Of a DNA stretch of 64,000 nucleotides, positions 11,129 to 23,029 are shown in pieces. The first letter of the stretch is position 1, and each line of letters starts with the position of its first letter. The stretch comes from Siphonodentalium dalli. Lineage: Eukaryota > Mollusca > Scaphopoda > Gadilida > Siphonodentaliidae. The translations under genes were made by a program, and so were the position numbers. The notes under the pieces were generated by a model. That model ran no database searches. It was not told the DNA's origin and saw nothing but the letters and a program-made list of their open reading frames with translations. The stretch is from contig CP136062.1 of NCBI GenBank assembly GCA_032622095.1, positions 134,950,960-135,014,959 on the forward strand, read 5' to 3'.

Positions 11129-11497
11129 TTGTGTAAATCATTTTGAGCCAGAGACTGACAACAGACGACAGCTTGTGTTTACAACTAATACATTTTTTGC
11201 CAAATTATTTACTAAGAATTGGGACAGAACATGTGGTTATTTTCTAGAATACACATATATTTGATCGTAAATCTATATTTCAAAACAAGTTTAACTGAAA
11301 ATTGTGCAACACCAGACATTTGTGTAAATCATTTTGAGCCAAAGATAACAGACAGCTTGTGTTTACAACAAATACATTTTTTGTCAAATTATTTACTAAG
11401 AATTGGGACAGAAAATGTGGTTATTTTCTACAATACAATTTGATCGTAAATCTATATGTCAAAACAAGTTGAAATGAAAAATGTGCAACACCAGACG
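11129..11497. repeat. tandem duplication of about 190 bp
   Basis: The block 11129-11317 is repeated at about 11319-11497. Shared landmarks are GTGTAAATCATTTTGAGCC, ACAGCTTGTGTTTACAAC, TTTACTAAGAATTGGGACAG and TTGATCGTAAATCTATAT, ending in GTGCAACACCAGAC. Copies differ by scattered substitutions and short indels. Following sequence to 11683 is an open frame without recognisable domain. Confidence 0.85.
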
Positions 11498-11847
11498 ATA
11501 ATTGAAATGTGCATTGCGAAGAAGCTGCACAGAAATGGTCTTGCTGCAGAAGTGCTTCCACGAAACTGCAATTTATCATATATTGCAAGAAATGGTGTCA
11601 CAATTGTAACAAATGTTACAAGATTTGAATTGGACTCCGCTACAGTTAAGGCCTATGGATTCATTTGTTTCAAGATATGGTAGACAAGACAGTCCGCTGT
11701 TCCACACCTGTATTTTGTAGAAGTACAGTAAGCACACATTTTCAACAAATTGTAGTGTCTCTAGGAATAATCCTCCCCATCAGAATCAGCTAGTCTAAGC
11801 CATTTTATTCCAGTCATTGTGTGTCAGCAATCAGTTTGTGGCTGACT

Positions 11848-13490
11848 TGGTTCAGTTAATCCCCTCATCTCACATGGGTGCGACATTGGCTGGAAAACAT
11901 TAATTGTAACTTGGATCTCTTCTATGATGTATGGACTTGTATTCGCTTGATGATGAACACAGCTGAAGAACCAGCGCTGGCAACATATACTTGACTCAGT
12001 TCTGGAGAACTGGCCAGACTTGGTCACTTAAGTAAAATGTACTAGTAACATATTAGATATCACTGTCTGACCAGCATGAAGGCCATCACCATTCTGGGAA
12101 TAGCTGAATGATAGCGATCTTAATTGATCACTTATTAAGAAAAAATATGAAAAAGCTTAACAGATACATTATTTTCAAACAATAGTCTGCATAATTATGA
12201 TGACTTTGTAACAGAATATATTGCTCTGATGACATGGTTATAGTTATTGATTAATTAATTACATCTCAACAGAAGTGAGATTACATTTATATATTTATTG
12301 TAATCAAGTATTCATCCAATTGAAGTTTGTAAATTTTATATTGTAAAACATGTCATTTTCCCAAATTCAAAAGCCCGAAAGACATTGAAGTTTATAAAAA
12401 GAGAAAAAATTAAATATTCAATGTAATTCCAGAAAATTTAAATAAGACGCCAACTCTGGGAATGTGTCAATGTTGGCTATTTGCTGCTCAACTTCGTGCA
12501 TATGTTTATATATTTGCAGGTGGGAGCCAGCTTAGGACATTTGAAGACAGTAAAAACTCGTCAACCGCATTTAAGTGTTGGGATCAAGAATTCAACTATC
12601 ACAAATATGTTACTATTCATGAGGAATTCCTGGAAGCAGATAGTTTTCGAAGGCTTGGACTTGGCCATAAAGTCTTATGTATTTGATATCAACTACCCAA
12701 ATGAGTCTGTTAACCTCATGGTCATTATTTGTATTACAAGTTATGTCCATTAAAGACACGGTTGGCCTTGGCGGTGGGTATCCTGTGAAAATATATCCAC
12801 CCGTCAAAAACCGCCACAAACAGAACGAACATCAAAATGTAGACAGACTTTGTACGTATACAAATAAGAAATATCGCATAAACAGTATGTTATGGTCTTA
12901 TGTTTGACCATTGTTATGTAAACAAAAGCATAAAAAGTTACTTTTCTGGTGTTTGTTTATATTATGATGGTAAACATAAAGAGCGTTCTTTGTTAGTGAA
13001 TACCTGATATGGAACTAATAAAGAGCGTTTATGCCATTTGTGTGTGATTAGCCAGTAGCATTGTGCTGTCTTCTGTAACACAATCAGGCTCTTGCTTAGG
13101 TAAAATATAGTAGGTCTTTATGATAACATGCTGTTTATGCGATGGTCATGGCATATATGAACGGAACTGTGTGCGTTTTAATGTTTTTCTGTTTACGGTG
13201 GTTGGAACAAATATGAATATTTTCGACAATTAAGGCCGCACGTGCCTTTAAGGGACATAACCTGTAATATAAGACCATTTAAGGCGATGATAGATGTCCA
13301 GAGTAGGCTTACACCAAGCATCTTTGAAATGCTGACGAAAATCCTATGAGATCTACGTTTCTATATATGTCGCTTAATTCTCATTTCTACGACTACGAGG
13401 CATTCTCAACATAACATAACAGTTTCCAGATAGGGAGTGCATTCATAACGCCGAAAATGAATGCGATAATGTAGTATTCAGTAGTAGGGA
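11848..13490. repeat. segmental duplication, copy A (carries MITE)
   Basis: This segment aligns in order with 13533-15440. Landmarks in both are TGGCTGGAAAACATTA, GATGATGAACACAGCTGAAG, CAGCATGAAGGCCATCAC, TTCATCCAATTGAAGTTTG and TATATATTTGCAGGTGGGA. Copy A contains the TTAA MITE at 12754-13247, while copy B has an uninterrupted TTAA. Divergence is moderate and copy B has two extra insertions. A candidate exon after TATATTTGCAG at about 12519 lies in both copies; its product is not recognised. Confidence 0.85.
12750..13251 (+). mobile_element. TTAA-flanked MITE, copy 2
   Basis: A 494-bp body (12754-13247) lies between TTAA at 12750-12753 and 13248-13251 and is closely similar to copy 1. The paralogous copy B sequence at 15220-15245 reads through the same flanks with a single TTAA. 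This directly shows that the element inserted with TTAA duplication. Confidence 0.95.
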
Positions 13491-13532
13491 TTAATCACAT
13501 GACTGGCGTGGCACAATATTTCCCATGAATCT

Positions 13533-15440
13533 AATCACCTGACCTCACATGGGTGGGACGTTGGCTGGAAAACATTAGTTGTCACTTGGATCTTTTCTAT
13601 GATGTATGAATCTGTGTTCTCTTGATGATGAACACAGCTGAAGAACCAGCGCAGGCAACATATATTTGACTCAGTTCTGGAGAACTGACCAGACTTGGTC
13701 ACTCAAGTAAAAGGTATGTGTTCCTATTAGAGATCACTGCAATGGGATTTTGGGAGATATTGTAAAATAGGTTGTGGGAAAAATACCACAACGTCCAATG
13801 TACATTAAGTATGACACATCAGACGGCTATATTTGATCGGATTTGATTGCGCATACGAATGATCGTGCTCTGTGAAAAAATTTGAAGCATTTTCTGTTTA
13901 AAACAAACATGAAATATAAATTTGAAGCATTTTCTGTTTAAAACAAACATGAAATATTTTTTGATGGAAAGACAACGGAAAAGGGAATATTTTGTCATCG
14001 GAAAGATACCTTCAATCACAGAAATATTAAACAGGATGTGTCTGACTCTTTCAACAGTGTCAAGGACTTCTTATTTTTCGTGGTTACATCTTATATATTA
14101 ATGTCAACAATGCACCTATTGAAGGTCGATAACATAGGAAGACACACATTATCCCAAAATCAGAGTTATAGCCAAAAGACAATTATTTGAGAAAGGTTCC
14201 CTCTGGTGTTTACGAGATGGTGTGGTCACATAGTAATCCAGACCCAATAGCAATGACCTATTCATACCCAAGAACGTTCGAGTATTTCAATAACCCATTT
14301 CCCCTGTCATTTTATCCCTCCCTCGGATGGCGGGTTGGTTACTTGACCAGCATGAAGGCCATCACAATTCTGGGAATAGCTGAATGAAAGCAATCGTAAT
14401 TGATCATTTATTAAGAAAAAATATGCAAAAGCTAAACAGATACATTATTTTTAAACAAACGTCTGCATAACTACGATGACTTTGTAACAACAGAATCTAT
14501 TGTTCCGATGACCTGGTTATAGCTATTGTTAAATTACATCTCAACAGAAGTGACATTACGTTTATATATTTATTGTAATCAAGTATTCATCCAATTGAAG
14601 TTTGTAAATGTTATATTGTACATGTTATTTTCCAACTTGTGAATCTTTTTGTCCCAGAGATATAAAATAACAAGTGTTTTGGCAGACCTGAAATGATCAC
14701 TGACAAACGATGTCTAATCATAAAGTTTGCGTAGTTCGGATGTTTTTCCCTGTCAAGTTCTTCGTGATATTGATTTAAATCCGTCACGTGACAATAAAAA
14801 TATATATAGAACCTAACTTTTTTTTATATCAATTGAAAATCTAGATAAAGCCAAAACAAATTGTTTGTTTCCGGTAACATATAAGAGAAAATAGGGTCGG
14901 CGGTGCCTATATTAGACCCAAATTCAAAGGCCCGAAAGACATCATTGAAGTTTATCAACAATTAAATATTCAATGTAATTCCAGAAAATCTCATAAGACA
15001 AAAATCTGGGAATGTGTCAATGTTGGCTATGTGCTGCTCATCTTCGTGTATGTGTTTATATATTTGCAGGTGGGAACCAGCTTAGAACATTTGAAGATGT
15101 TACTATTCATGAGGAATTCCTGGAAGTAGACATAATTTTCGAAGGCTTGGACTTGGCCTTCAAATCTTATTATGTATTTGATATCAAATACCCAAAATGA
15201 GTCTGTTAACTTCTGGGAATGTAGGCATTCCATTAAGGGACGTAACTGGTAATATTAGACCATTTGAGGCGACGATAGATGATGTCTAGAGTAGCCTTAC
15301 ACCCAGTCTCTTTGAAATGCCGACAAACATCCAATGTTTAATTCTCATTTCTACGACGACGCGGCATTCTCAACATAACATATTAAGCGTGTCCAGATGT
15401 GGAGTGCATTCCTAGCGCCAAAAATGAATGTGATTATGTA
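13533..15440. repeat. segmental duplication, copy B (MITE-free)
   Basis: Matches copy A in three blocks, 13533-13735, 14341-14632 and 14920-15440, separated by unrelated inserts of about 600 and 290 bp. The first insert includes a direct repeat of about 54 bases (two copies of TTTGAAGCATTTTCTGTTTA near 13880-13960). Copy B has the empty TTAA site at 15233-15236. The open frame after TATATTTGCAG (about 15070-15200) encodes GLDLAFKSYYVFDIKYPK, better preserved than in copy A. I do not recognise the protein. Confidence 0.85.
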
Positions 15441-15639
15441 GTATTTAGTAGTATTTATAACAAGGACAAGACTTTATCAGTATGCCTTAGTCTTTACTTA
15501 GCGCGGAGATATGATATAAATACCATGTTTGGTTCCATTATACGATGGAATAGGGAGGCAACAATGATACTCTTTAGTCGAACTTCAGGTTCGCTCTGGT
15601 TTGTCAGTTTTTCTCATTATAATGGGCTACTTTCACAAG

Positions 15640-16480
15640 GAAATTTAAGTTAATTTCAGAGGACGAGTGGGGTTTCAGCACACGATGATCAAGAAACTTA
15701 CCATGCCAGAGAATGTGTGAAAGGTTTATGTGGAGCGGTCTTTTCGATCTTGCAAGACAGGATGCTGTAAGAAACAATGATGGGGAAACCATCGTTTCAT
15801 TATGGCGGTACCATATGATACAAACATTTAATACCAAAAAGTATCCGAAATATTTGACAGAGGCTTTATCACCTACTTGCATGTGGGCATACTATTTTAA
15901 TACATTTCTATACAACAGGCAGGAAAATATCTGTTCAAATGTTAATGATAATACTTGAAATTTAAATATGTCAAACAATATTCATGATTAATACACTTAT
16001 TAACAGCGAAGTTTATATTAAAGTGTGAGGTGGAATCTCTTCAATAAGATAAAATGCATGTTAACAATAGAGTGGTCGCAATACCCGGTTAACAAGTTAC
16101 ACGAACCGGCATTTGTTCATTGCGAATAATGCAGACACATAGTAGCGGCTGAAACGAAATAATACATCAACCAATCAGTCAGAAATCCTAGTCCAACAAT
16201 CAAAAAAATAAGATGCAGTGTGTTACCAAACAGCTGACATCTAACTATGACGTGGATATTATACTTATATCTCCTAATGGAATTTAAATTAATTTCAGGA
16301 GACGAGTGGTTTTACAGCCTACGATACTTAACGAGTGAAAAATACAATGCCAAAGAATTATGGCGGTACCATGGGAAAAAGCATCCGAAATATTTTACAC
16401 AGGCTTATCACCTACTTGCATGTGGGACAATATCTCAATACTTTTCTCTACAACAAACAGACAATATTCCTTCTCAACTG
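15640..16480 (+). pseudogene. duplicated exon-like segment, product unknown
   Basis: Two related blocks at about 15645-15950 and 16265-16480 share TTAATTTCAG followed by GACGAGTGG, then TTATGGCGGTACCAT, CATCCGAAATATTT-like sequence and CACCTACTTGCATGTGGG. In the second block the frame after the acceptor is open for more than 60 codons and includes AKELWRYHGKKHPKYFTQ. In the first it is broken. A conserved acceptor plus a conserved frame suggests an exon from a repeated gene or transposon. I cannot name it. Confidence 0.35.
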
Positions 16481-17204
16481 TTAATCTGTTCGCTGCTATG
16501 ACGTCCGTAACTATTACGTACGTAAAAGTACTACGGACCTTCTTCAGCACACTAGCAGTAGGCCATTATACATAACTTGATCTCAGAGATTGGTGCATCG
16601 GAAAAGCTGTATCTCGAAGTTTCAAAGTGTATGATGTTCCACGATTGTGAACGATAGTAGCCTTTTAACTGAGTCAGTTCTATGGTTCTTGTGATATTCC
16701 TGTTATATTTTCCCACTGGAAAATGGCAATAACGTCAACAGCCAAGCACACGCCATATACAGTATACGATGTAATTAAGAATGTAGGAAGGCAACAATGG
16801 TATCTTTACCGAACTTAGCATCGCTCTGAGTGCATGGTTTGTCAGTTTTTCGTATAATTGTCCCGAAGGTCATATTCGTAACTCCTACCGTAGAAGTGGA
16901 GATCAAGCATCTCCTTGAAAAGCAAGATTGGTGATTCTACTTCATTTGGTAGGAATTCCAATCGGCATACTTAAATTGGCATCCGTTGAATTTGGTTTAT
17001 GTGGATCTCCCACGCACGACAATGAGTCGCTGCGTTTACAAGTGCTCTTCTGGAAAAACTTGGCGGCAAACATGTTACATGTCGATTTTTGAATGTCTTA
17101 GTCACATCTGATGGCAACATCCTATATTTGATTGATGTCAAGAGATTACCATTCGAGTTTCATAAGTTTACGTCCGTATACTTTTCACCAGGCGCGTCGC
17201 CATC
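16481..17204. other. no supported gene; target DNA left of the Ngaro-like insertion
   Basis: No domain or repeat recognised. It abuts the 40-bp flanking duplication at 17205-17244, so it is probably the original left flank of the 21398 sequence. Confidence 0.4.
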
Positions 17205-17244
17205 TGTTGAACGTTTTCAAGTTTATCTGAAAGTGCAATGAAAT
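17205..17244. repeat. 40-bp flanking direct repeat, left copy
   Basis: The 40 bases starting TGTTGAACGTTTTCAAG and ending GCAATGAAAT are identical to 21358-21397. They sit exactly at the left edge of the Ngaro-like body, and the right copy sits exactly at its right edge. Its position and identity make it a candidate target-site duplication. Confidence 0.85.
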
Positions 17245-18022
17245 AACAGAGGATAGACTGATTGAAATACGACAACTGGTTAAATCATGGTTGAACAAGA
17301 AAAGTGCCACCTTGAGAGATGTCCAGTCACTTTTGGGAAAACTACATTTTGTAGCAAGTTGTGTGCGACCTGGTCGCATTTTTGTGTCCCGAATTTTGAC
17401 TTGGTTGAGAACTTTCAACAGTTGTAAAGGTGGCAAACATGGTAGTTTGTGTATTCCAGATTATGTTAAAAAAGATTTGGAATGGTGGGACAGATTTCTG
17501 GTGACATTCAATGGTGTTTCCATGATGCCGTGGGAATATTGGTCACATCCAGATGAATTTGTCGAGTCAGATGCCACATTGGTTGCATGTGGGGGTATCT
17601 GTGGTGATCAATATTTGCATAAAGAATTTCCGACAGACATCATGGAGAAATCATTGCATATCAATGAGTTAGAAATGCTGACAGTTGTGGTATGTTTGAG
17701 AATCTGGGCACATACGTTAACTGGTAAGAGAATTATTTGTAAATGTGATAATGCCACAACCGTGGCAGTTATTAACAAGGGGTCTTCCAAAAATCAATAT
17801 TTGCAGGCCTGCTTGAGGGAAATTTGCTATTTAGCTGCAGTGCATCAATTTGAAATTCGTACAGTTCATGTCATGGGGGTTGATAACAGAGGGGCTGATA
17901 TTCTCTCAAGGTGGGACGAAAGTTCAAAAAATCAGAGGGCCTTTGTGGAGTACACAAAAGGTAAAAGTATGGTTGAGATTCAACCATCTGATGAGTTATT
18001 CAAATTTTTGCATGATTGGTGA
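17245..18022 (+). pseudogene. Ngaro-like RT end and RNase H
   Basis: The frame begins inside the RT thumb with DRLIEIRQLVKSWLNKKSA, then LRDVQSLLGKLHF and VASCVRPGRIF, characteristic of DIRS-order RTs. RNase H follows with ESDATLVACGG (Asp), INELEMLTVVV (Glu), CDNATTVAVINKG (Asp) and GADILSRW (Asp), so its four acidic residues are present. The stop is at 18020-18022. The palm and fingers with the catalytic xDD are missing through 5' truncation. A nearly identical RNase H segment lies at 23581-24044. Confidence 0.85.
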
Positions 18023-18032
18023 TTTTCTTTTT

Positions 18033-18959
18033 AGGGCTAGAGATTAAACAGTTGAGGAGGGATGCACAGCGATCAGTGAGACATGCCTTTGCCGAAGCCA
18101 CAAATAAAAATCATTACATTCAATGGAAGGCGTTTGTGTCATTCTGTGAATATTTTTCAATTTCTGCGTATTTACCCGCTACAAAGGAAATACTGCAGTG
18201 CTATACGCAATTTCTTAGTAGATCATTTGACTCAACAGATTCTATCCGTAATTATTTGAGTGGCCAGAAATTAAACTTACGCTAAAAGGAATTGCCAGAT
18301 TAAAACCACATTGTATAAAGCAATCTGAGCCAATTACACCTGAGATATTAGTAGATATTTCTCAATATCTGGACTATGGAAATCCAATTGAAGCTACTTT
18401 CTGGGCAATGTTTCTCCTGGCATTTGTTCTAATGCTTCGCAAATCTAATTTAGCGCCGGAATCAGCTAAGAAATTCAATTCAACGCATCAGCTGACACGA
18501 GGAGACATATTGCAATCAGATAGCGTTCTTCTGGTTATTATAAAGTGGACGAAAACAATTCAATTTGGTCAAAGAATTTTAAGAATGCCAGTGCTATCTA
18601 TCCCAGAGTCTAGAATTTGTCCAGTATCTGCATATAAGAACATGTTAAAACTAGTTCCAGGGAAACTCACCAATCCGGCATTTATGCATCCCTCTGGTCA
18701 ACCAATCACCTATCAACAGTTTCAATCATTCCTTAGGAAAATGATTTCAAGGACTGGTATGGAACCTTCCCTTTATTCAACACACGCGTTCAGAAGGGGT
18801 GGGGCCACTTGGGCATTTCAATCACAAGTTCCAGGAGAGTTGATTCAGTTGATGGGTGATTGGAAGAGCGATGCATATAAGCGGTATTTACATTACACAA
18901 TAGAGGATAAAATTTTAATAGCCAAACAGATGCGTAACCACATGTGTGCAGTTATTTGA
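18033..18959 (+). pseudogene. Ngaro-like tyrosine recombinase, internal deletion
   Basis: An acceptor-like TTCTTTTTAG at 18025-18034 precedes the recombinase N-terminal helical domain (RRDAQRSVRHAFAEATN, CYTQFLSRSFDS). A deletion of about 50 bp at 18264, seen by comparison with 24869-24920, shifts the frame to a TAA at 18283. The catalytic domain then continues in another frame from about 18270. It has MLRKSN (Arg), STHAFRRGGATWAF (His-x2-Arg at 18783) and KRYLHYT (Tyr nucleophile near 18884). The catalytic residues are intact, so the indel is the main lesion. Confidence 0.8.
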
Positions 18960-18983
18960 TTATAATACAGTATATTTATAATT

Positions 18984-19509
18984 TCAGCTGACAGATTCAA
19001 TGATATTAGAGCTCTTTTGGTAACAGACTCAATAGGCAAGTATGTATCTGACGTGAAATCACTAGACGTCCTAGCATTTAGAGGAATCAATATCTCAAAG
19101 ATGGCATTCCTGGTGAAGTCAGGGAAGTTGTATGGTAACAAATTATCATCCTACTCTCACATAATATATCACGTTGGAACCAATAACATAGTAGAATCAT
19201 CAGAAGAAGATATTAGAAAAGCCTTTGAATCTCTAATAAAATGTTCAAAGAAGGTTTCTAGGGCAAAAATCATCATGTCATCAATAATACCTAGGCCTAC
19301 AGACATATTAGAGCTGGGTACAAAAGTAATATCTGTGAAATGACTTGTGCCAAGAATATCGTATAGAATTTTTGAAAACATATAGAGTATTTATTGCCAA
19401 AGGAGCTCCAATTCTAGATTTGTATGCAGGGGATAAGTTGCATTTGAATTATGAAGGGACAAGGAGGATGAGATCTCTTATGATTCAAGTGGTGAATAGA
19501 TTAACTTAA
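18984..19509 (+). pseudogene. SGNH-type hydrolase ORF of the Ngaro-like element
   Basis: After an acceptor-like TTTATAATTTCAG (18976-18988) the frame reads IRALLVTDSIGKYV, where Asp-Ser matches block I of SGNH hydrolases. IIYHVGTNNIVE follows (block III, Gly-x-Asn), then IIMSSIIPRP. A one-base frameshift near 19340 moves to a frame containing GDKLHLNYEGTRRM, the Asp-x2-His block V, ending TAA at 19507-19509. All catalytic blocks are present. SGNH hydrolases are esterase/lipase-fold enzymes; their role in retroelements is unknown. Hydrolase ORFs are reported in some Ngaro elements. Confidence 0.75.
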
Positions 19510-19957
19510 TTTCCTAAAGTTAGCAACATCAATATAATGTAATATACGGAATATAGAAGGCTTGACAGTGACTTGAGCAGTGGCAGCGCGACTGTGGGTC
19601 TGTTTGTGTCATTTCTGTTATAATTCGGATACTATTTTATAATTATAGTTTTCAGTATATGGATGGTGATATAAATCAATTTATATACATAGTACTTTAA
19701 AAGTATCGACTAGGAAAGTGGTGGCATGATAACTTTAATAGTGGCATTGCGACTATTGGTCTGTTTGTGGCATTACTTTTATGGTTCGTTTGTTTAGTTA
19801 TCAGATTGGTAGTTAATTGCTGAGGCATGTGATCATTTGATGGCATTGCGATCATAGGTCATTTGAAGAGAGAGGGGCCCGAATTTGCTCCCAACTTCAT
19901 GTTTAATGTTTCAGTTTTTTCCTCCTGATCTTTCCTTTTTTGGTGGCCTATGGCTTG

Positions 19958-21357
19958 GCGGTTCAAAAAAGGTATAAATCTAAACTAAAACTTGACTGCT
20001 TTTAAATATTTAAGCTATGTTCTGACAACATGTAGTAAATGGTTTTCAAGAAGTAATCTCAATTGTTTAACACAAAATGAGAACAGTTAAATTAAATCCC
20101 ATGAAGTAGTTTTATTGAACGCTCTATATTTAGGGCAAGTAGGAAACAAACACTTGACTTGAATCTGTTTCCTTATTTGATTTGATCTCAGTGCATGTGC
20201 ATTCATATGCTTGTTTGATGTGATAAATTAGTTGCATGTGTGTCAGTGGTATTGCATGTGTTCCGTATGTATATGTATATGTCTTGCATGTTTGTCATGC
20301 ATGTATTGTATGTTTGTTGATGTATGATTGTTTGTCACTTCGTATATGATCAAGTCATCCGCAATAAACCGTTAAAGGTAATATATGGTCTTCAAGATGT
20401 TTTTCTAAACCCATCTCATGGAATTGATTCTATTTGTCTACAAATCGAGTAATTCCGTGACTAGGGTTCATATTAATCTAAGCGAGATAACTCTATAAAA
20501 AAGACTATTACATTGGTGGCGCCTTCTCATGAATATGCATGTTGGCGTGACGTCATTGTGATCTATAAATAAGTCTATTACATCGGTTATGCTTTCTAAT
20601 AATAGGCATGGTTGCATGACGTCATTATATGTGTTATCTATTTTCATTGGCTAACAATGTGAGTTACAATTTTGGCGCGCTCGCTAAATTGCTATAATAA
20701 AATTACTTTGTCTTGATCTGCCTTACGAAGTGGCAGCAATAAATGTTATAAAATTTACCCACCCACCCTCTTAAGAATTAGAATAGTAGGAAATAACAGT
20801 TATTTCAGTAGCATGTTTATTGCTGTAGAATATATGTCTCCATCGTTTGAGAATTTTACAGTGATTCAAGAAAATTTACAGCGGTTCAAAAAAGGTATAA
20901 ATCTAAACTAAAACTTGACTGCTTTTAAATATTTAAGCTATGTTCTGACAACATGTAGTAAATTGTTTTCAAGAAGTAATCTTAATTGTTTAACACAAAA
21001 TGAGAACAGTTAAATTAAATCCTATGAAGTAGTTTTATTGAACGCTCTATATTTAGGGCAAGTAGGAAACAAACACTTGACTTGAATCTGTTTCCTTATT
21101 TGATTTGATCTCAGTGCATGTGCATTCATATGCTTGTTTGATGTGATAAATTAGTTGCATGTGTGTCAGTGGTATTGCATGTGTTCCGTATGTATATGTA
21201 TATGTCTAGCATGTTTGTCATCTTTGTCTTGCATGTATTGTATGTTTGTTGATGTATGATTGTTTGTCACTTCGTATATGATCAAGTCATCCGCAATAAA
21301 CCATTAAAGGTAATATATGGTCTTCAAGATGTTTTTCTAAACCCATCTCATGGAATT
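19958..21357 (+). repeat. split direct repeat B1-A2-B2 at the Ngaro 3' end
   Basis: B1 (19958-20425) and B2 (20881-21357) both run from GCGGTTCAAAAAAGGTATAA to CCATCTCATGGAATT and are nearly identical apart from a 10-bp indel near 20300/21223. The 455-bp block between them is therefore A2 in the Ngaro A1-ORFs-B1-A2-B2 model. A2 also contains a short imperfect duplication around TGACGTCATT (20504-20640). A1 is missing because of the 5' truncation. Confidence 0.8.
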
Positions 21358-21397
21358 TGTTGAACGTTTTCAAGTTTATCTGAAAGTGCAATGAAAT
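21358..21397. repeat. 40-bp flanking direct repeat, right copy
   Basis: Identical to 17205-17244 and immediately beyond the end of B2. Sequence beyond it (21398 onward) is a different, minus-strand LINE fragment. Confidence 0.85.
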
Positions 21398-21720
21398 GTG
21401 ACGCTTCCAAGCAGAAATACAGTAATAATTTACAGGAACATTGCACATTAAACATTTCTGAATATGTTGCAGTAAATTTGAGTGAACTCCAATAATTTTG
21501 TTCGCTTTTGCGACTACGTTATTAACTTGACTGTCAAATTTCAATTTGTCGTTAATGGTGACGCCCAACTCGCGCTCAGAACTGGATGATATAATTTGGC
21601 ATTGCACGAACATCTGGAAAAGATGTTTAGGGTCGTTGAATTGTAAGTGTATGGTATGTATTTTTGACGAATGGAAGCTGAGTTGCACGTTAAAGACCAA
21701 TCACAAACGGAATTGATGTA
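21398..21720 (-). pseudogene. LINE reverse transcriptase C-terminal fragment
   Basis: The minus-strand frame contains SSERELGVTINDKLKFDSQV followed by KANKIIGVHSN. This is the conserved segment after the RT palm in jockey/CR1-type LINEs. Only about 90 residues are recognisable, with no 3' end. It was probably the resident sequence into which the Ngaro-like element inserted. Confidence 0.65.
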
Positions 21721-22093
21721 TTGTTGCTTGTCCTCTATTAGTAGGTTGGCTGTGAGTTTGGTGTCGTCGGCGAAGATTTCACATAAACAAGTTGCTTCGC
21801 AAGTATATCATAAATATTGATTGATATCTGGTCAGACCCGAGGACAGAATCCTATTTTTCCAGTCTGAAGTTGCGGAATTAACTCGAACGTGTTACCTCT
21901 TGTCACTGAGAAAACTTCCTATCCATTTCAACAGTGTGTCGTGTATTTCGGAACAGGTAGAGGGGTAATGTCACAAGAGCTATACTCGTCCTTGACCTCG
22001 ATCAATGGTATACTCGTAGGGCGCTTATCTATAATCTCAAATCGACTCCACCCACCCCGTATGTGCAATTTGACTTATATAATATGAAGACTA

Positions 22094-22195
22094 GCAGATG
22101 TGCCCGACTTCCCAGGATCAATGTAGGCCTACATACCAAATTTGAGTCGGATCGGTCCAACAGTTTTCGAGTCTATAAGACGCAGACAGAAGTTC
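22094..22195 (-). repeat. dispersed repeat, also at 46250-46470
   Basis: The segment GTAGGCCTACATACCAAAT through GAGTCGGATCGGTCC and GTCTATAAGACGCAGACAG is the reverse complement of the block at 46250-46330 (GACCGATCCGACTCAAATTTGG). It is non-coding and probably part of a larger interspersed repeat. Confidence 0.6.
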
Positions 22196-22549
22196 CAAAA
22201 TATATATTAGATGTTCCACCCACTTTGGTGTTATAGAAACCACCCGAAAGAGACCCGGTAATTAATTGAATATAACGTGACTGCAAATTCTGAGGTGAAG
22301 TAGAGTATGCACAGCTCTTGCCACATTACCCCTCTACCACCGTAACATCTAAAAGCCACTTGGGTGGTTTGCGCTCCAAAATACACCTAATAATATTCGC
22401 TTTTGAATTGTTCCCGGTATCGGAATAGGTCGACCTTTCTGCGAGCATAATGTCACAGAAAGACGCATTGAAGTCACAACAATTCAACTTAGAGACCTGT
22501 GCTCAGAACACGAGGTTTTGGGTGCCAAACAAAAACAGCTATTTGCACG

Positions 22550-22640
22550 ACATGGAATAGAAAAGAGCGTTCTGTGTTACGTTATTCCTGATATGGTAGA
22601 CATAAAGAGCGTTTATTTCACTTGTGTGCGAACAATTTTA
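22550..22640 (+). repeat. AAAGAGCGTT-type dispersed repeat
   Basis: Contains GAATAGAAAAGAGCGTT, TTATTCCTGATATGGTAGAC and ATAAAGAGCGTTTAT. It matches, inverted, the block at about 45545-45625 and resembles the middle of the TTAA MITE (ATAAAGAGCGTTTATG). It may be a diverged relative of that MITE. Confidence 0.5.
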
Positions 22641-23029
22641 AACAGTTGGAAATTGGCTGCGACCATGGAATGTATTTTCAGACTATATCAGTGAAACCGG
22701 TATACATATCATTATCTCGTGTAGGCCTATGTGTCAACCTATTTTATACCTCCTGTCAAAGTATGTAGAGAATTATGTTGTTGTGTTTTTATGTTAAAAA
22801 TAAACATCTACAGCTGGTTTGTCTTTGACGAAAGACACCAGAATTGTGGAAAGAATACACGTTGAGCGGAGCGAAGACACATTAAAAAGAGCGTGAATCT
22901 GGTGAGTCGTGTCGATGAAAAAAGTAGGTTAAATAGAGCCAATATGGCCCAGATTTCCTTAAATGGACGGGTCTCGTTTTTCAATTCGAATTTTTGAAAC
23001 GGGCTCCATCCGTTCGTCCATCACACTTT

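Larger units (their letters stand above)
17245..21357 (+). mobile_element. 5'-truncated Ngaro-like (DIRS order) retrotransposon
   Basis: From left to right the element encodes the end of a DIRS-type RT with RNase H, a tyrosine recombinase and an SGNH hydrolase, then non-coding DNA ending in a split direct repeat (B1 19958-20425, A2 20426-20880, B2 20881-21357). Split direct repeats and a hydrolase ORF are described for Ngaro elements, whereas DIRS1 has inverted repeats. The gag, most of RT and the left A1 repeat are absent. The body is bounded by identical 40-bp repeats. Confidence 0.8.
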
